Source: Irpex lacteus | Taxonomy: Eukaryota; Basidiomycota; Agaricomycetes; Polyporales; Irpicaceae | Length of the DNA: 64,000 nucleotides | Direction: 5' to 3' | Assembly: GCA_001986395.2 (NCBI GenBank) | Contig: MQVO02000001.1 | Location: forward strand, 62,001 to 126,000 | In this document: piece by piece, positions 1-10,993 of the stretch | Layout: each line of letters starts with the position of its first letter | Numbering within the stretch: position 1 is the stretch's first letter | The notes under the pieces: generated by a model | Seen by the model: the letters and a program-made list of their open reading frames with translations, nothing else | Databases searched by the model: none | What the model was told of the DNA's origin: nothing | Translations under genes and position numbers: made by a program

Positions 1-949
1 AGTGGGTGTGTGCTTTCCCGGTTCGGTAATTGGCGGGCGAGGACCATATTTGGTAAGTCCGCCACCTCTCCGCTCATCACCGGCGCTTGCATGCTCTTCA
101 CTGAACTACCATCTTCGCACACGCTTGCCATGCCACGAGAGAATACATAATGCGCTGATTTGCCGAGTCGCATTGACTAACTACTTCGTTTTGCGCTGTG
201 GGCTTCGAAGAATGCTGTCAGAATCAGCTTTCGTGAGGCACAGTCTTTTTTGCCACGTAGCAAGCGACTGGACGACGATAGCTTCTTTGCTGATTGTGCG
301 GGTGCAAGCTTGGGCATGAACCGTAGAGCATTCACTGGGCCGTATGTGAGCAAATCATGTTCTACACGTTACTGATCGACGCTGATGCATTGAATTAGCA
401 TAGTATCGTCATGTACCATGTCTACTGAGGTAACATGACCTGGATCGCCTTCCCATACGACCTTATGTTCTTGCGCGAAGAAGCTCCGGGATCGTCAGTA
501 GCCCGGGTTCCCGAACACACTGGAAGAAGCATTGCTCTTCCGCGTCTGTAGAATTGAATGGTTACTGAAATGAGCATCCAAGTCCACGCAAATCGCATCG
601 TCGGGTCATAAGTAAGCCAATCTTTACTCTGAACTCATTCATTTCATCTGACGTGGTTGTAGATTAGGCGTGCTTATACCCGTAGTCCCAGTGATCGTCC
701 GTTCCCGTTGGACGTAGTGGATAAATACGGTCAACCACTGTCTAGGTTTGGGTCACATAGGACGTATAAACTTTGCACTGACAAATGTTTTACGCACGGT
801 GACACTCCATCGGCACACCGGCCAAAGGTCACAGGTGCATCTTGCGATGGTGCCTTCACTGCTTCTTGTCCGCTCAATGCTTCGACTACGTAGCGAGTGC
901 TAACTTTCTGACGCGGAATTAGTCTTCCATACCCGCTTCGCGTACAGTC
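1..949. other. Intergenic region upstream of the first P450
   Basis: I see no supported gene. Open frames here are short, use no recognisable motif and lack a convincing exon pattern. The right half is the first copy of the duplicated promoter region. Confidence 0.5.
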
Positions 950-957
950 TATATAAG
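950..957 (+). promoter_or_regulatory. TATA box of the first CYP53-like gene
   Basis: TATATAAG lies about 92 bp before the start codon at 1049, followed by a C/A-rich leader. This is a normal distance for a fungal core promoter. Confidence 0.6.
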
Positions 958-1048
958 GAGGCAGATGTTGGTCTACAGTTCTGCACTTCAGTATTCTGCA
1001 CTCACATTCTCAACCACAACTAACTACTAACTCCTATCTCGCAACATC

Positions 1049-3062
1049 ATGTCGATCCTCGATTCACTCATAACTTACAGTTTCGGCCCACGCACCTTCT
1101 TCGTTGTTGCTGGCGCCGTCATCGGTGCTGCAGCACTCGTTCACATTCTATCCTACCTCATTGACAGGTATGGAATCAGGCGTTATCCTGGACCACTTCT
1201 CGCTCGTCTCTCCAATGCCTGGCTCGCTTCAATAGCCGTACAGGGCAAGGTCAATGTTGCCGTTCACGAAGCTCACGAGAAATACGGTGAGTATCCCTGA
1301 CCGTGTGAGACCATGCCACTCACTGACGATGTACTTCCTCCCTCACTACAGGCAAGATCGTACGTATCGCACCGAACCAAGTGTCCATTGCGGATGCATC
1401 TGCGTTACACGTCATCTACAGCCACAGCGTCGGCCACGGTACCCCAACCAAGGCAGAGCTCTATACCGCGTTCAATCCGTTCCCAGGGACACAGACCATC
1501 TTCAGTACGCGCTCACGGGACGTGCATGCTCGTAAGAGGAAGCTTATCGCACACACGTTCTCGTTGAAGAGTGTCACCGACTTCGAGCCTGTGATTCGGA
1601 AGTATAATCGGATCCTTCTGCAACACTGGGATCGTATTTGTGCTGCGGCTGCCAAGGGTCAGAGTGGCATTGTTGGAGAGTGCGAATGGAAGGCTAAGAA
1701 TGGTTATGCATTCTTGGATTGCCTAGTTTGTGAGTTTTCTTGCAACTTGTGATGTCTCTGCGTCGTCGCTGACTATTGGGTAGGGTTCAACTTCCAGGTA
1801 TTCGACATCATTGGTATTTACATTCAGATTGTTATTATCCCGCTTCCGCTGACCAATGTCTTCTGCAGGCGATCTCATCTTCGACGGGCCTTTCGGAATG
1901 ACGAGCAGCGCAAGCGACACCGCTCAAATCGTTAAGTCTCAAAAGGCCGCCATCGAAGCATATGGTCTTGAAGAAGCCAAACTTGAATACAAAACCATCC
2001 CCGCCGTCGAGACCATCAACGAGCGTAGCAAATATGCCATCTCCATCGCTGTACTTCCTCCATGGTCGCGCCCACTCGTTAAGAGGCTGCCGTGGTACCA
2101 CAGTAAGAGCAAGGCGATGGAGGACATTGCTACGCTAGCCGTCACAGCTGTATCGAGGAGGTTGAAGTCTACGGAGGTCAGGAGCGATAACATCTTGTCG
2201 AGGCTGCTCGATGCGACGGACGAGAAAGGAGAGAAGATGGGACGAATGGAATTGAGCGCAGAGGCGATGACATTGTTGGTTGCTGGTACGGACACCACTT
2301 CAAAGTAAGTTTTTGCTGTCCATCGTCGACAGGATAGAACTAATAGGTCTTCGTAGTTCGAGTGCTGTAATCACTTTTTACCTGGCGCGCAACCGAGACG
2401 CACAGAAGAAGCTTCAACAAGAGCTCGACGATGCCCTTGGCCCACCCTCTACCGCGTCATTGGAGGACACAGACTTTGGTAGCGGCTCCTATGAACAGCT
2501 AAAGGATCTTCCCTACCTCCGCGACGCCATCAACGAAGGACTCCGTCTTTACTCTACTGTCGGCTTCGGCCTTCCGCGAGTTGTCCCCGAAGGAGGACTG
2601 ACAGTCTGTGGAGAGACATTTGCGGCGGGTACTATCGTCAGTGTTCCGTCGTACACTGTACACAGGGACAAGTCTATCTGGGGAGAGGATGCTGACCAGT
2701 ATGTCCCCGAGCGGTGGTCCCGTGGAGACAGAGCTGCCATGCAGAAGGCTTTTGCGCCATTCTCCCTCGGCCCCCGGTAAGTTCACGTTGTCGTCGGAAA
2801 CGAATGGCAGGAGGCCTGATATCTTCTGCAGCGCCTGCGTCGGAAGAAACCTGGCCACGATGGAAATGACGATATTCTTGGGTAACCTGTTCCATCGCTA
2901 CGAGTTCGTCGCAGAGAGTCCCAACGCTGAGGTACGTCATTCGTTACACCTATATGATTGTTCTTCGTCTTACTCCGTATACTACAGCTTACCATTGCCG
3001 ACGCGTTCTTGCGCAAGCCCGTGGATTGCATGGTTGGTGTCAAGCGTAGGGCTGTTAACTAG
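1049..3062 (+). CDS. Cytochrome P450, CYP53-like (benzoate 4-monooxygenase type), copy 1
   Basis: Heme-thiolate monooxygenase, probably ER-anchored. CYP53 members typically hydroxylate benzoate at the para position and help detoxify plant aromatics; that substrate is inferred from family resemblance. I read seven exons: 1049-1286, 1352-1729, 1784-1813, 1869-2304, 2357-2776, 2832-2931 and 2988-3062, joining in phase to 558 residues. A hydrophobic N-terminal anchor is followed by a YPGP hinge. The I-helix has AGTDTTS, the ExxR motif is EGLR, a PERW motif follows, and the heme loop is FAPFSLGPRACVGRN with the cysteine ligand split from its arginine by an intron. A TATA box lies upstream. The tandem paralogue begins 3.3 kb downstream. 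Family-level call is firm; the CYP53 assignment is by recalled resemblance only. Confidence 0.88.
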
Positions 3063-4348
3063 CTACAACGCACTAGGAAGGTTTCAGATGTATGCTAATT
3101 GCTTTATTCCCTCAATGGCTATTGATCCTAGATGTGTTTCTGCTACAATGTGAACTGGGATGCAGCTGAAAGAGCTAGGGAGTGATCGGATATGTGCAAG
3201 CCGGCCAGACTAGCCTCCACTGAAGTCGAGTCTGTTGGCTGAGCACGCATATCTTGTAATTAGTCCGCACATTATCCCTCCTCAGCAAGTAGCAGCGTGC
3301 AGTACCCAGTGGAAAGGACTACTGTGACCATGAGACATGAGTACTGCATGAGTTCGGTGAGTTTGTTACTTCTCCGCCCGATGTAGGCGCTTACACACCC
3401 TTGACCGAACCTCAACCTTCGAGAAGAAGAAACATTTGTACCGCAGATTGTCTGCACCCCAGGATGCGCTGCTACTCCTATAGCTCTCTGTAGCAAATCA
3501 AAACTGATATGGTGCGGTCCCTGTACTAACTGACTATTACCAATTTCTTGAGCGCTGATTTCGCCGATATCTGGTTGAGGAGTACCGCAAAAACAGCAGT
3601 AGGCCATACGTGAGTGAACCATGATCTACAAATTACTACTCTTTGATAGTTGTATGCTGTGCTATCAGATATGCGTATCATCTTCTAGCATGGCTCTAAA
3701 GGTAACATGACCGGGGCCGCTCTCCCACTGTACCCTTTGTACAACCGTACGAGCCTCTGTTTTCGCCGTGGGCAATACCGGTATCTCCAGTAACGCGGGT
3801 CTGTTAACCTACTGGAAGGAGCACAGTCACTCCGGTATCTATTCATCTCAATGATTACTCAGATGAGTGACCTTGGATGCGTAAACCGCCCATTTGGGGT
3901 TCACATCTGGGGCCACAGGCAGGTCTATTTTCACCTCAAGACCATTCATTGTCTCTAACCTAGTTGCCGGATAGAGTGCGCATCTTTTGAGTATCATGAG
4001 GGATTGTCAGGATCCGGCGAATGTGGGCATATACAATCAATTCCTTCCGAGGCATAGGTAGCTTGGTGCGTAGAGGTTGTACTGACAGATGTCTTTCGCA
4101 TGGACAAAATATCATCACTTCATCGGAATTCCTGCCACAGAGGTCACGAGTGTGTCTTGCGAAAGATGCTTCATCGCCCGGCCAAGGCTTCGGCTACTTG
4201 GTGAGTGCCAGTTTTCGGACCCAGAATCGCAGAATTAGACTTACAGCCCTGCTTTGCGTCTAGTTTAAAAGGTGGAGGACGTCGATACACCTTTATGCCC
4301 ACAAAATACTGCACTCGTTTCCTCCTCGACCACTTCAAACTGCGTCAC
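3063..4348. other. Intergenic region between the tandem P450s
   Basis: No gene supported. It holds the 3' flank of copy 1 and the second, diverged copy of the promoter region. A TATA-like TTTAAAAG lies at 4264-4271, about 80 bp before the copy 2 start. A 116-residue minus-strand frame at 3272-3622 has no motif. Confidence 0.5.
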
Positions 4349-6367
4349 ATGTCGATTATCCATACGCTTACCTCCTACACCTGGGACACCTGGGACTTTC
4401 TCGTTCTTGCAGGCGCCATCATAGGTTCTGCAGCACTCCTCCATATCGTGCCATACGCTATCGACACATATGGCATCAGACGCTATCCTGGGCCTTTTGT
4501 AGCTCGTCTCTCTCATGTCTGGCTTGCTTCGGTAGCCGTACAAGGCAAAGTAGTCGTCGCTGTGCATGACGCCCACCAGAAATACGGCAAGTACTACTTA
4601 AATTATGACCCGAATGGCATTCACCCTCGACTGACGAAGTACCCACTACAGGCAAAATAGTTCGTATCACTCCGAACCAGGTGTCCATCGCGGACCCATC
4701 TGCTCTCCAGGCCATCTACAGTCGCAGCGGCCACGGCAGTCCAACCAAGTCAGACCTCTATAGCGCGTTCAACAACTTCCCTGGAGCAGGGACTATTTTC
4801 ACTACGCGCTCGAGGGAGGTGCACGCTCGTAAGAGAAAGCTCCTCGCACACACTTTTGCTTTGAAGAGTGTTCCCGAATTCGAGCCTGTGGTTCAGAAGT
4901 ATCATCGAATTCTTCTTCGTCACTGGGACCGTATGTGCGCGGCTGCTGTCAAGAGTGAGGGTGGCATCATCGGAGAATGTGACTGGAAGGCCAGGGATGG
5001 TTATGCATTCCTGAATTGTTTAGTTTGTGGGTCTTCTTGTGTCGTATTGGGTATTGCTACGCCATCGCTGACCGGTAACCGTGGGACAGGGTTCAACTAT
5101 CAGGTATTCGATATTATTGGTATGTCCACTTCGCGTTTGTCTGACGAGTATCATTGAGTGACCGCCCCTTTGAAGGTGATCTCGTCTTCGATGGACCATT
5201 TGGGATGACAAGCAGCGGGAGTGATACGGCCCAAATTGTCAGATCTCGAAAGGCCGCTATAGAGGCTTACGGCGTCGAAGAAGCCAAACTCGAATACGAA
5301 ACTATCCCCGCCGTTAAGGCTATTAACGAACGTAGCAAGTTTGCGATCGCGATCTCTGTTATACCGGCCTGGTGGCGTCCAATCGTCAAGAAGCTCCCGT
5401 GGTACCATGGCAAGGGCAAGGCGATGGAAGACATTGCTACACTTGCAGTTACTGCCGTGTCGAGGAGATTGACGTCGACGGAGATCAGAAGCGATAATAT
5501 CTTATCAAAGCTACTTGACGCGAAGGACGAGACGGGCGAGAAGATGAGTCGAGCAGAATTGAGTGGGGAGGCACTGGCGTTGCTACTTGCCGGCACAGAT
5601 ACTACCGCAAAGTATGGTTGCACTTGTTACCCCCTATTGCGATCGAACTGACAGGTTGTTCCTTAGTTCTAGTGCTGTGATTATATTCTACCTGGCACGC
5701 AATCCTGAAGCACAGAAGAAGCTTCAACTGGAGCTGGATGACGCTCTTGGCCCTCCCTCTGCTGAGTCCTCGGACGAAACCGATTTAGGCAGCAGCTCTT
5801 ACGAGCAACTGAAGGACCTTCCTTACCTTCGTGATGCTATCAACGAAGGACTTCGCTTGTACTCTACCATCGGCATAGGCCTACCACGAGTTGTTCCCGA
5901 AGGAGGGTTGACTATCTGCGGAGAAACCTTCGCAGCTGGGACAGTGGTCAGTGTACCCTCATATACTGTACATAGGGATAAGACTATCTGGGGAGAAGAT
6001 GCCGACCAATACGTCCCCGAACGCTGGTCTCGGGGAGATGGTGCTGCTATGCAGAAGGCTTTTGCTCCGTTCTCTGTTGGTCCTCGGTAAGTTGCACTGC
6101 TGTATCAACGCTGTGAGAGCAGCAACTAACATTTCTGTAGATCGTGCCTAGGAAAAAACCTGGCTACGATGGAAATGATTATCTTCTTGGGGAATCTATT
6201 CCATCGTTATGAATTCGTCACTGAGAGTCCTGACGCTGAGGTGTGTTGAATTCGCTCCAGCTATTTCTTCATCATATTGACACGCCACATAGCTTACCAT
6301 TACCGATGCTTTCTTACGCAAGCCTCTGGCTTGCAAGGTCGGTATGAGGCGCAGGGTCGTCAACTAG
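4349..6367 (+). CDS. Cytochrome P450, CYP53-like, copy 2
   Basis: Tandem paralogue of the gene at 1049, with the same likely role as an aromatic-acid hydroxylase. Seven exons: 4349-4586, 4652-5026, 5090-5119, 5176-5611, 5667-6086, 6141-6240 and 6293-6367, giving 557 residues. Exon lengths equal those of copy 1 except exon 2, which is one codon shorter. Motifs: YPGP hinge, AGTDTTA in the I-helix, EGLR, PERW and the heme loop FAPFSVGPRSCLGKN. Intron 1 starts with GCAAGT rather than the GTGAGT used in copy 1, so it is probably a GC-AG intron; reading through it would meet a stop. The start is the ATG that aligns with copy 1, not the upstream in-frame ATG at 4205, which lies before the TATA-like site. 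Confidence 0.87.
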
Positions 6368-6666
6368 CTGTGACGTACCCTTGTAAACTACTGTATCTAC
6401 CTTGTTTTCCGAAACATTCTGCATCTTCCCGGAGAGCTTAATCTCATGGATTGCGTGGACATGGGTTATGACGCGGCTGAGCGGTTCACTGACAGGCATA
6501 TTTATATGGCTCAAATTCATCAGGAAATCAGGTCGTGCAGAACACACATATAGGAGAGTCAATGGCTCAATTTTGTGCAGCGTTATATAGGCCGACACGC
6601 GCGTTGAGTTCTACTAAAACAAAGAAATATAAGATAGACCAGCTATGTCCCTTCGAAGACCAGCCT

Positions 6667-7396
6667 CTACTGGATAGTAAACTTCTGACTGCGATTACCA
6701 GAATCACCCATCACTGTTAAGCAAAGATACACCCAGGTGAGTTTGGAATTTCTAAGCGAAAGTGCATGGACACTTACAGACGATGATATAGTCAGCCCCT
6801 GGGCTGACATCCGCCGGAACCGTCACCTGGGCACTCCCTTTATTGAGGTTGACGCCTTGAGCGAGAGGATGATCTAGAGTGCGTGGAATAAACCTCAGAT
6901 ATCGTCTCGAAGTATAAGGTAGTAAAGCAACTCACTGATGTCAAGATGCTCGTTCGTCTCCCCGTCGCTCATGTGTCCGAGGTAAATCTTCCCTTGGATG
7001 CTTGTCGGGTACTGAGGAGCGTCACTTGTGTCCCTGATGTAAAGTATTGGCACGGTTTATCACCCTAGTGTCGAAGACTAGCACTCACCAAGTAACAGTC
7101 ACCACTGACCCCCTCTTCCATACGGTCGAAGCGGTGGGAGTCGTAATCTTCGGATCCCATACATCCCTCGCCATAGGATGACCAGATAAAGATGCTCCAG
7201 ACGAATCGTTAACCTCGCGCTCTTCGATAATAATGTTCGGTTGAGCAAGAATGAGGCCATCGGGAGCACGACGCCAGTGATCGCTCTTCGACCCGACCGC
7301 ATTGGCGGAGCCAGGAACAAACAGCCCAGCGCTCTGAGGGATAGTCAGAGTCGCGACGGCCAAGAGGCTGATCCAGCAGCAGATAGAAGAGCGCAT
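6667..7396 (-). CDS. Small secreted protein of the Kre9/Knh1-like (Ser-Thr-rich GPI-anchored) family
   Basis: Probable secreted or cell-wall-associated protein of 182 residues. Four exons on the minus strand: 7396-7089, 7033-6936, 6873-6778 and 6713-6667. The product opens with a hydrophobic signal peptide (MRSSICCWISLLAVATLTI) and then has the family pattern: VWDPKITTP, VVTVTWDTSDAPQYPTSIQG, GKIYLGH, an HPLA(Q/D)G segment and a closing VLMGDSGNRSQKFTI. The family is linked to beta-1,6-glucan and wall assembly in yeast; the role of agaric members is largely unknown. I chose the ATG at 7396 because it starts the signal peptide; an in-frame ATG further upstream lies beyond a TATA-like ATAAATAT at about 7519-7526. 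No GPI-attachment tail is visible, so it may be soluble. It is convergent with the preceding P450. Confidence 0.8.
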
Positions 7397-8093
7397 GACC
7401 AGTGATAAGAAGGGTAAGAAGTGGAACGTGAGAGAAGAAGTTAAAGTGAATATGCAACCAGTGCAAGGATGAAGGTGAAGGAAGAAGTGAGAATGGCCTT
7501 TGGGTCTCAGCATCGCAGATATTTATGCATCTCTCCAGGGCGGATAACATAGCGGTATATCCTGAAGGAGCCATCCCCATCGGCAATGTCAGTCTCGAAC
7601 GTAGGCACAGGAGGAGGTTGACATGTTTGGCAGCCATCCGTGTCAACCGCCTACTGTCAGCCCGTTTCACGTCACGTCCAAATCAGTGTAGTATACGGAT
7701 GATATTTCAGGTATGCATAGAAGTGCAACTATCATCCGCACGAGCATGAGACGATCAGGTGATAGAGTTAGCCTATGATGTACTACGGAATGTGAGCGGT
7801 TTGGCGGCTTCTGTTTGGCATTGTTTGGCCAATTGTTCATGCAACAGGGATCTTCGTGACACCGCGCTCTATGAGATGTGTGTAGATGAGTAGAGGGAAT
7901 GGGTTATACGTAGAGTATCTGGCTTCTGCTGGTCATAAACTATGTAGTAAGTAGGCCCAAGAAGTGGATTTGAAAGGGTTTCGGGTGACAAGTGCTGAAA
8001 TTTCAATCCCTACAGAAGATATAGTCAGTACTCGTGCACCTTTTCATGTCAAAACCTTAGCAGACGTTAGTGTACACATGTACCGTCTCTACA
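7397..8093. other. Intergenic region between the Kre9-like gene and the first nine-exon P450
   Basis: No coding signal I can support. The left part carries the promoter of the Kre9-like gene, the right part the 3' flank of the next P450. Open frames here are short shadows. Confidence 0.5.
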
Positions 8094-10240
8094 CTACCTC
8101 TGATGCACAATCACAGGCAACCTGCCAACTTCTGCTACGAACTGATCCTTGTACACCCTCTCGAACTCCGTCGCGTCCCATCCATCTGCGAGCTTCAGAG
8201 TAAGCTTGTGCATGATGTGGCATACTACGACTCTCATCTCCTGCATTGCTAGGTTCTTTCCCACGCAGTTTGCGGGCCCAAACGAGAACGGTATGAATGC
8301 GTTGTTGTCGTGGACAAAGCTTTGACCATCTTTGTTGGGCGCCCCTTCGAGTCCTTCCGCAATGAGCCATCTCTCTGGCCAAAAGCGTTCTGGATGCGTG
8401 AAATATCGCGCATCACGATGAAGGGAATAGATGTGCACGCGTGCGTTGGTACCTTCTGGAATATAGCTACGTAGGTGCCGTGAGACGATGTGATGGACAG
8501 GAGCGAATGCGGAGACGATACTGACTAGGGGCCAATTACTCGGTCTCCCCCACCCACCAAGGGAGCACGCTGACTACCGCTGGGAACAGGAGGGTACATT
8601 CTGAGCGCTTCATTTCTGGATGATGCGAAGAGTTAGTCACTCAATATTGACCTCGAAAATACAAGACCCACATGACGGCCTCGAGATATGGCATCTCAAT
8701 ATGATATTCCGTGCTGGTGGAATCCGCTCCAGATGGGTAAAACTTGTCGACTTCCTCACGAAGTCGCTTGTATACTTCTGGATGTGTCAGGATGCACCAA
8801 AACAATGCTGAAAGTACGGTGCTGGTAGTATCTGAGCCAGCAATAAGGGCAAGTGCTCCGTCGGAAACTACTACTGCCTTGGGAGGATCCTCCTTCTCGG
8901 CACCATCTTCGTTGCTCTAGGGTAGGGAAGTTATTAGTACAACTCAGGACATAGTTAAAAAAACGGGACAGCCTCACAAGAAAGTAGAAGAGATCTTTGG
9001 TCTCCGCTCCTACTTCAAAACGCGATTTGGCACGGTTTATGCCCATATAGCGCATTCGTTGCACGCGATTGCGGAACTTGGGAATATGGTTCAGGATAAA
9101 GGGTAGCCAGTTCACTTGTTCGAGGAGGAACGCAGAGCTGGATGAGTTCCACAACATTAGTCGCACAATGCACCATTATCAAAAATGACGTACACCATTC
9201 CTGCCTTAAGCAGATGCCACAAGTCATCGCCGTCTCCATTCATCATCATGGCACTACCACCGCCAAACCTATTTACGGATACGTCAGCCTGAGGCTGTCA
9301 TGTCTACCAAGGAGACGAGACACCTACGCCATGTCCCCCATAAAGTCGTACGCAAACCAACTAATCCACAACGAAAGATCAACGACGCCTTTCTGTTTAG
9401 CCAGCTGTTCCACGAGCTGAGAGGCTCGATGTGCGATCTTTGGTTGGTATTCCTTCAATGCAGCACTGTTGAAAGCGCGATTCCACGGTTTGCGACGCCT
9501 GGCATGCTCGACTGGGTCACGGAACATGATGAGCGCCTGGATGGCTGGGTACATCCCAGCAGCACATCGGCCTACGTACGTCATAGGACGGTAAGTAGAG
9601 ATAAGCAAAGATACATGCCGCACTTTTGGAAAAGAACATACTTGGGCCTTTTGGCAGTCCCGTTGTGCCCATCAACGGTGCAACGATTGAAACGTCGCGA
9701 AATGAGACATCATTAGGACCTGTACATATCGTCTAGCCTTAGCATGTGTTCATGTGCCAGAGAGTACAACATACCAGTGCGAACTGCATCACCGTACTTG
9801 TTGTGCATCTCTTGATGCCACTTGTGTTGTCGCCCGTTTTTGGTCTGCCATACCATCCACCACTTAGAGATTTTGCATGCCAGTGGGCCTGGGTAGCGGG
9901 CCAGAGGGTGGAAGGGCGATAATCTGTACGCAACAATGGACACACTAAGCGTCGAGATGAATACGCACCACGACGCTATAATCGCATGGAGTGTCGTTGC
10001 TACATGGGGTCGCAGCAATTGCGCAAGCGGTAATGGAGGGAAGAAAAGAAGAGAGAAAAGGAGCACAACGTTAGAGGGCTCCCATCGTTTGAAGATGGTA
10101 TGCACCAGCTGAAAAGGGCCATAGGTCAGTGATAGGCTCTCTCCGCACTCACAGGCGTAAAATCTTACCAAACCGACCCCTACATGAGCTACGAGGATGT
10201 CTCGCAGCTGAAATGCGGGAGACAGATGGGCTAGGGACAT
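8094..10240 (-). CDS. Cytochrome P450 with multi-pass N-terminus, left paralogue
   Basis: Heme monooxygenase of 556 residues, substrate unknown. Nine minus-strand exons join in phase: 10240-10169, 10108-9775, 9719-9642, 9571-9328, 9268-9194, 9137-8978, 8916-8672, 8615-8526 and 8466-8094. The N-terminus has several hydrophobic segments before YRLSPFHPLARYPGP, a layout seen in some Agaricomycete P450 families near the CYP53 clan. Motifs: AGSDTTS I-helix, NEALR (ExxR) followed by MYPPVPSG, PERW, and heme loop FIPFSFGPANCVGKN. The conserved arginine of FxxGxRxCxG is replaced by alanine in both paralogues. The sister gene at 50673-52966 has identical lengths for exons 1-8. I cannot assign a CYP number. 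Confidence 0.87.
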
Positions 10241-10993
10241 GATAGATAGTGGGGGTTTGCTGTAAAGGCAAATACGGGAATTGAATCACATACTTGAAGA
10301 GTTCGGGCTCGGAGACGCCTCTTTCGGTTATTTCGACTCGGGGACTGCCACGCGATAGAAGCACAACACATTACGTCGCCCATATAGACGGTCTGAACTC
10401 CGTAAATCTATGCACGGGATTTCGAGAATCCCATGTATCACATTGCCTAGCATAAAAGTTGGTTTCTGCGAGACATCAGCGGGTGGTGATACGAAGGTTC
10501 AAGCAAATACCTCCGGGTCTATGACCGAGTAGTACGCCAAAGTAAGTATGTGCTGCATATAATGAGTCGTTTTCGAGTTTCGTGCTAAGCGGACTGGCAA
10601 CATGGGATGTGCCACACAATGGTGGTCGGAGAAGTACAGTAGTACTTACAGAGTAAGTAACTTGCAACTGATCCGGACTGGTCACTGTAGTAAATAAGCG
10701 CTGATATTGATTTAGCGCCAGACATGTGTCCCGCGTTGTCATTGGTCGAATCACAAGTCCAAAGCAAACATGAAGATGGCTATGCGAAGAAAGTGTTAAA
10801 AGAGTGAACGTGGGAGGAAAGTCCATAGTTTAGTGTTCTATATGTCTTTGAGATGGGCATCAGGAGCTACAGCCGCGATTCAGGGTTTCACGGTTGCCTT
10901 CGCTGTATTGTAACTTGTGGGAGTGTGGCCATCGAGTGGCAGGTAACGATTCCTGAGTGTTTTTATTTCAATGTTGTTGTTAATAATTTTTTT
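10241..10993. other. Junction between the P450 promoter and the Helitron 3' flank
   Basis: No gene supported. A 116-residue minus-strand frame at 10476-10826 opens with a hydrophobic run but shows no motif or exon context. The 3' end of the Helitron (a hairpin followed by CTRR, on the minus strand) should lie somewhere here; I could not single out one candidate. Confidence 0.4.

Larger units (their letters stand above)
401..6367 (+). repeat. Diverged 3.3-kb tandem duplication carrying promoter plus CYP53-like gene
   Basis: Two head-to-tail copies, each with an upstream region and a seven-exon P450 gene. The start codons are exactly 3,300 bp apart (1049 and 4349), and exon lengths match apart from one codon in exon 2. 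Similarity extends upstream: a shared 13-mer, AGGTAACATGACC, lies at 428 and 3700, and a stretch beginning with ACTGACA lies near 778 and 4081. Introns and third codon positions differ widely, so the duplication is not recent. I have not fixed its outer edges. Confidence 0.75.

Noticed and set aside
2..319. 105-codon plus-strand frame at the left edge
   Set aside because: No motif, no splice context, low-complexity mixture typical of chance frames.
10400..10460. CTAG near 10448 as the Helitron 3' terminus
   Set aside because: No convincing hairpin just before it, and it lies well outside the AT-rich block.
10476..10826. 116-codon minus-strand frame with a hydrophobic start, as a small secreted protein
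   Set aside because: No promoter, no cysteine pattern and no family resemblance; it sits in the junction between the P450 promoter and the Helitron.
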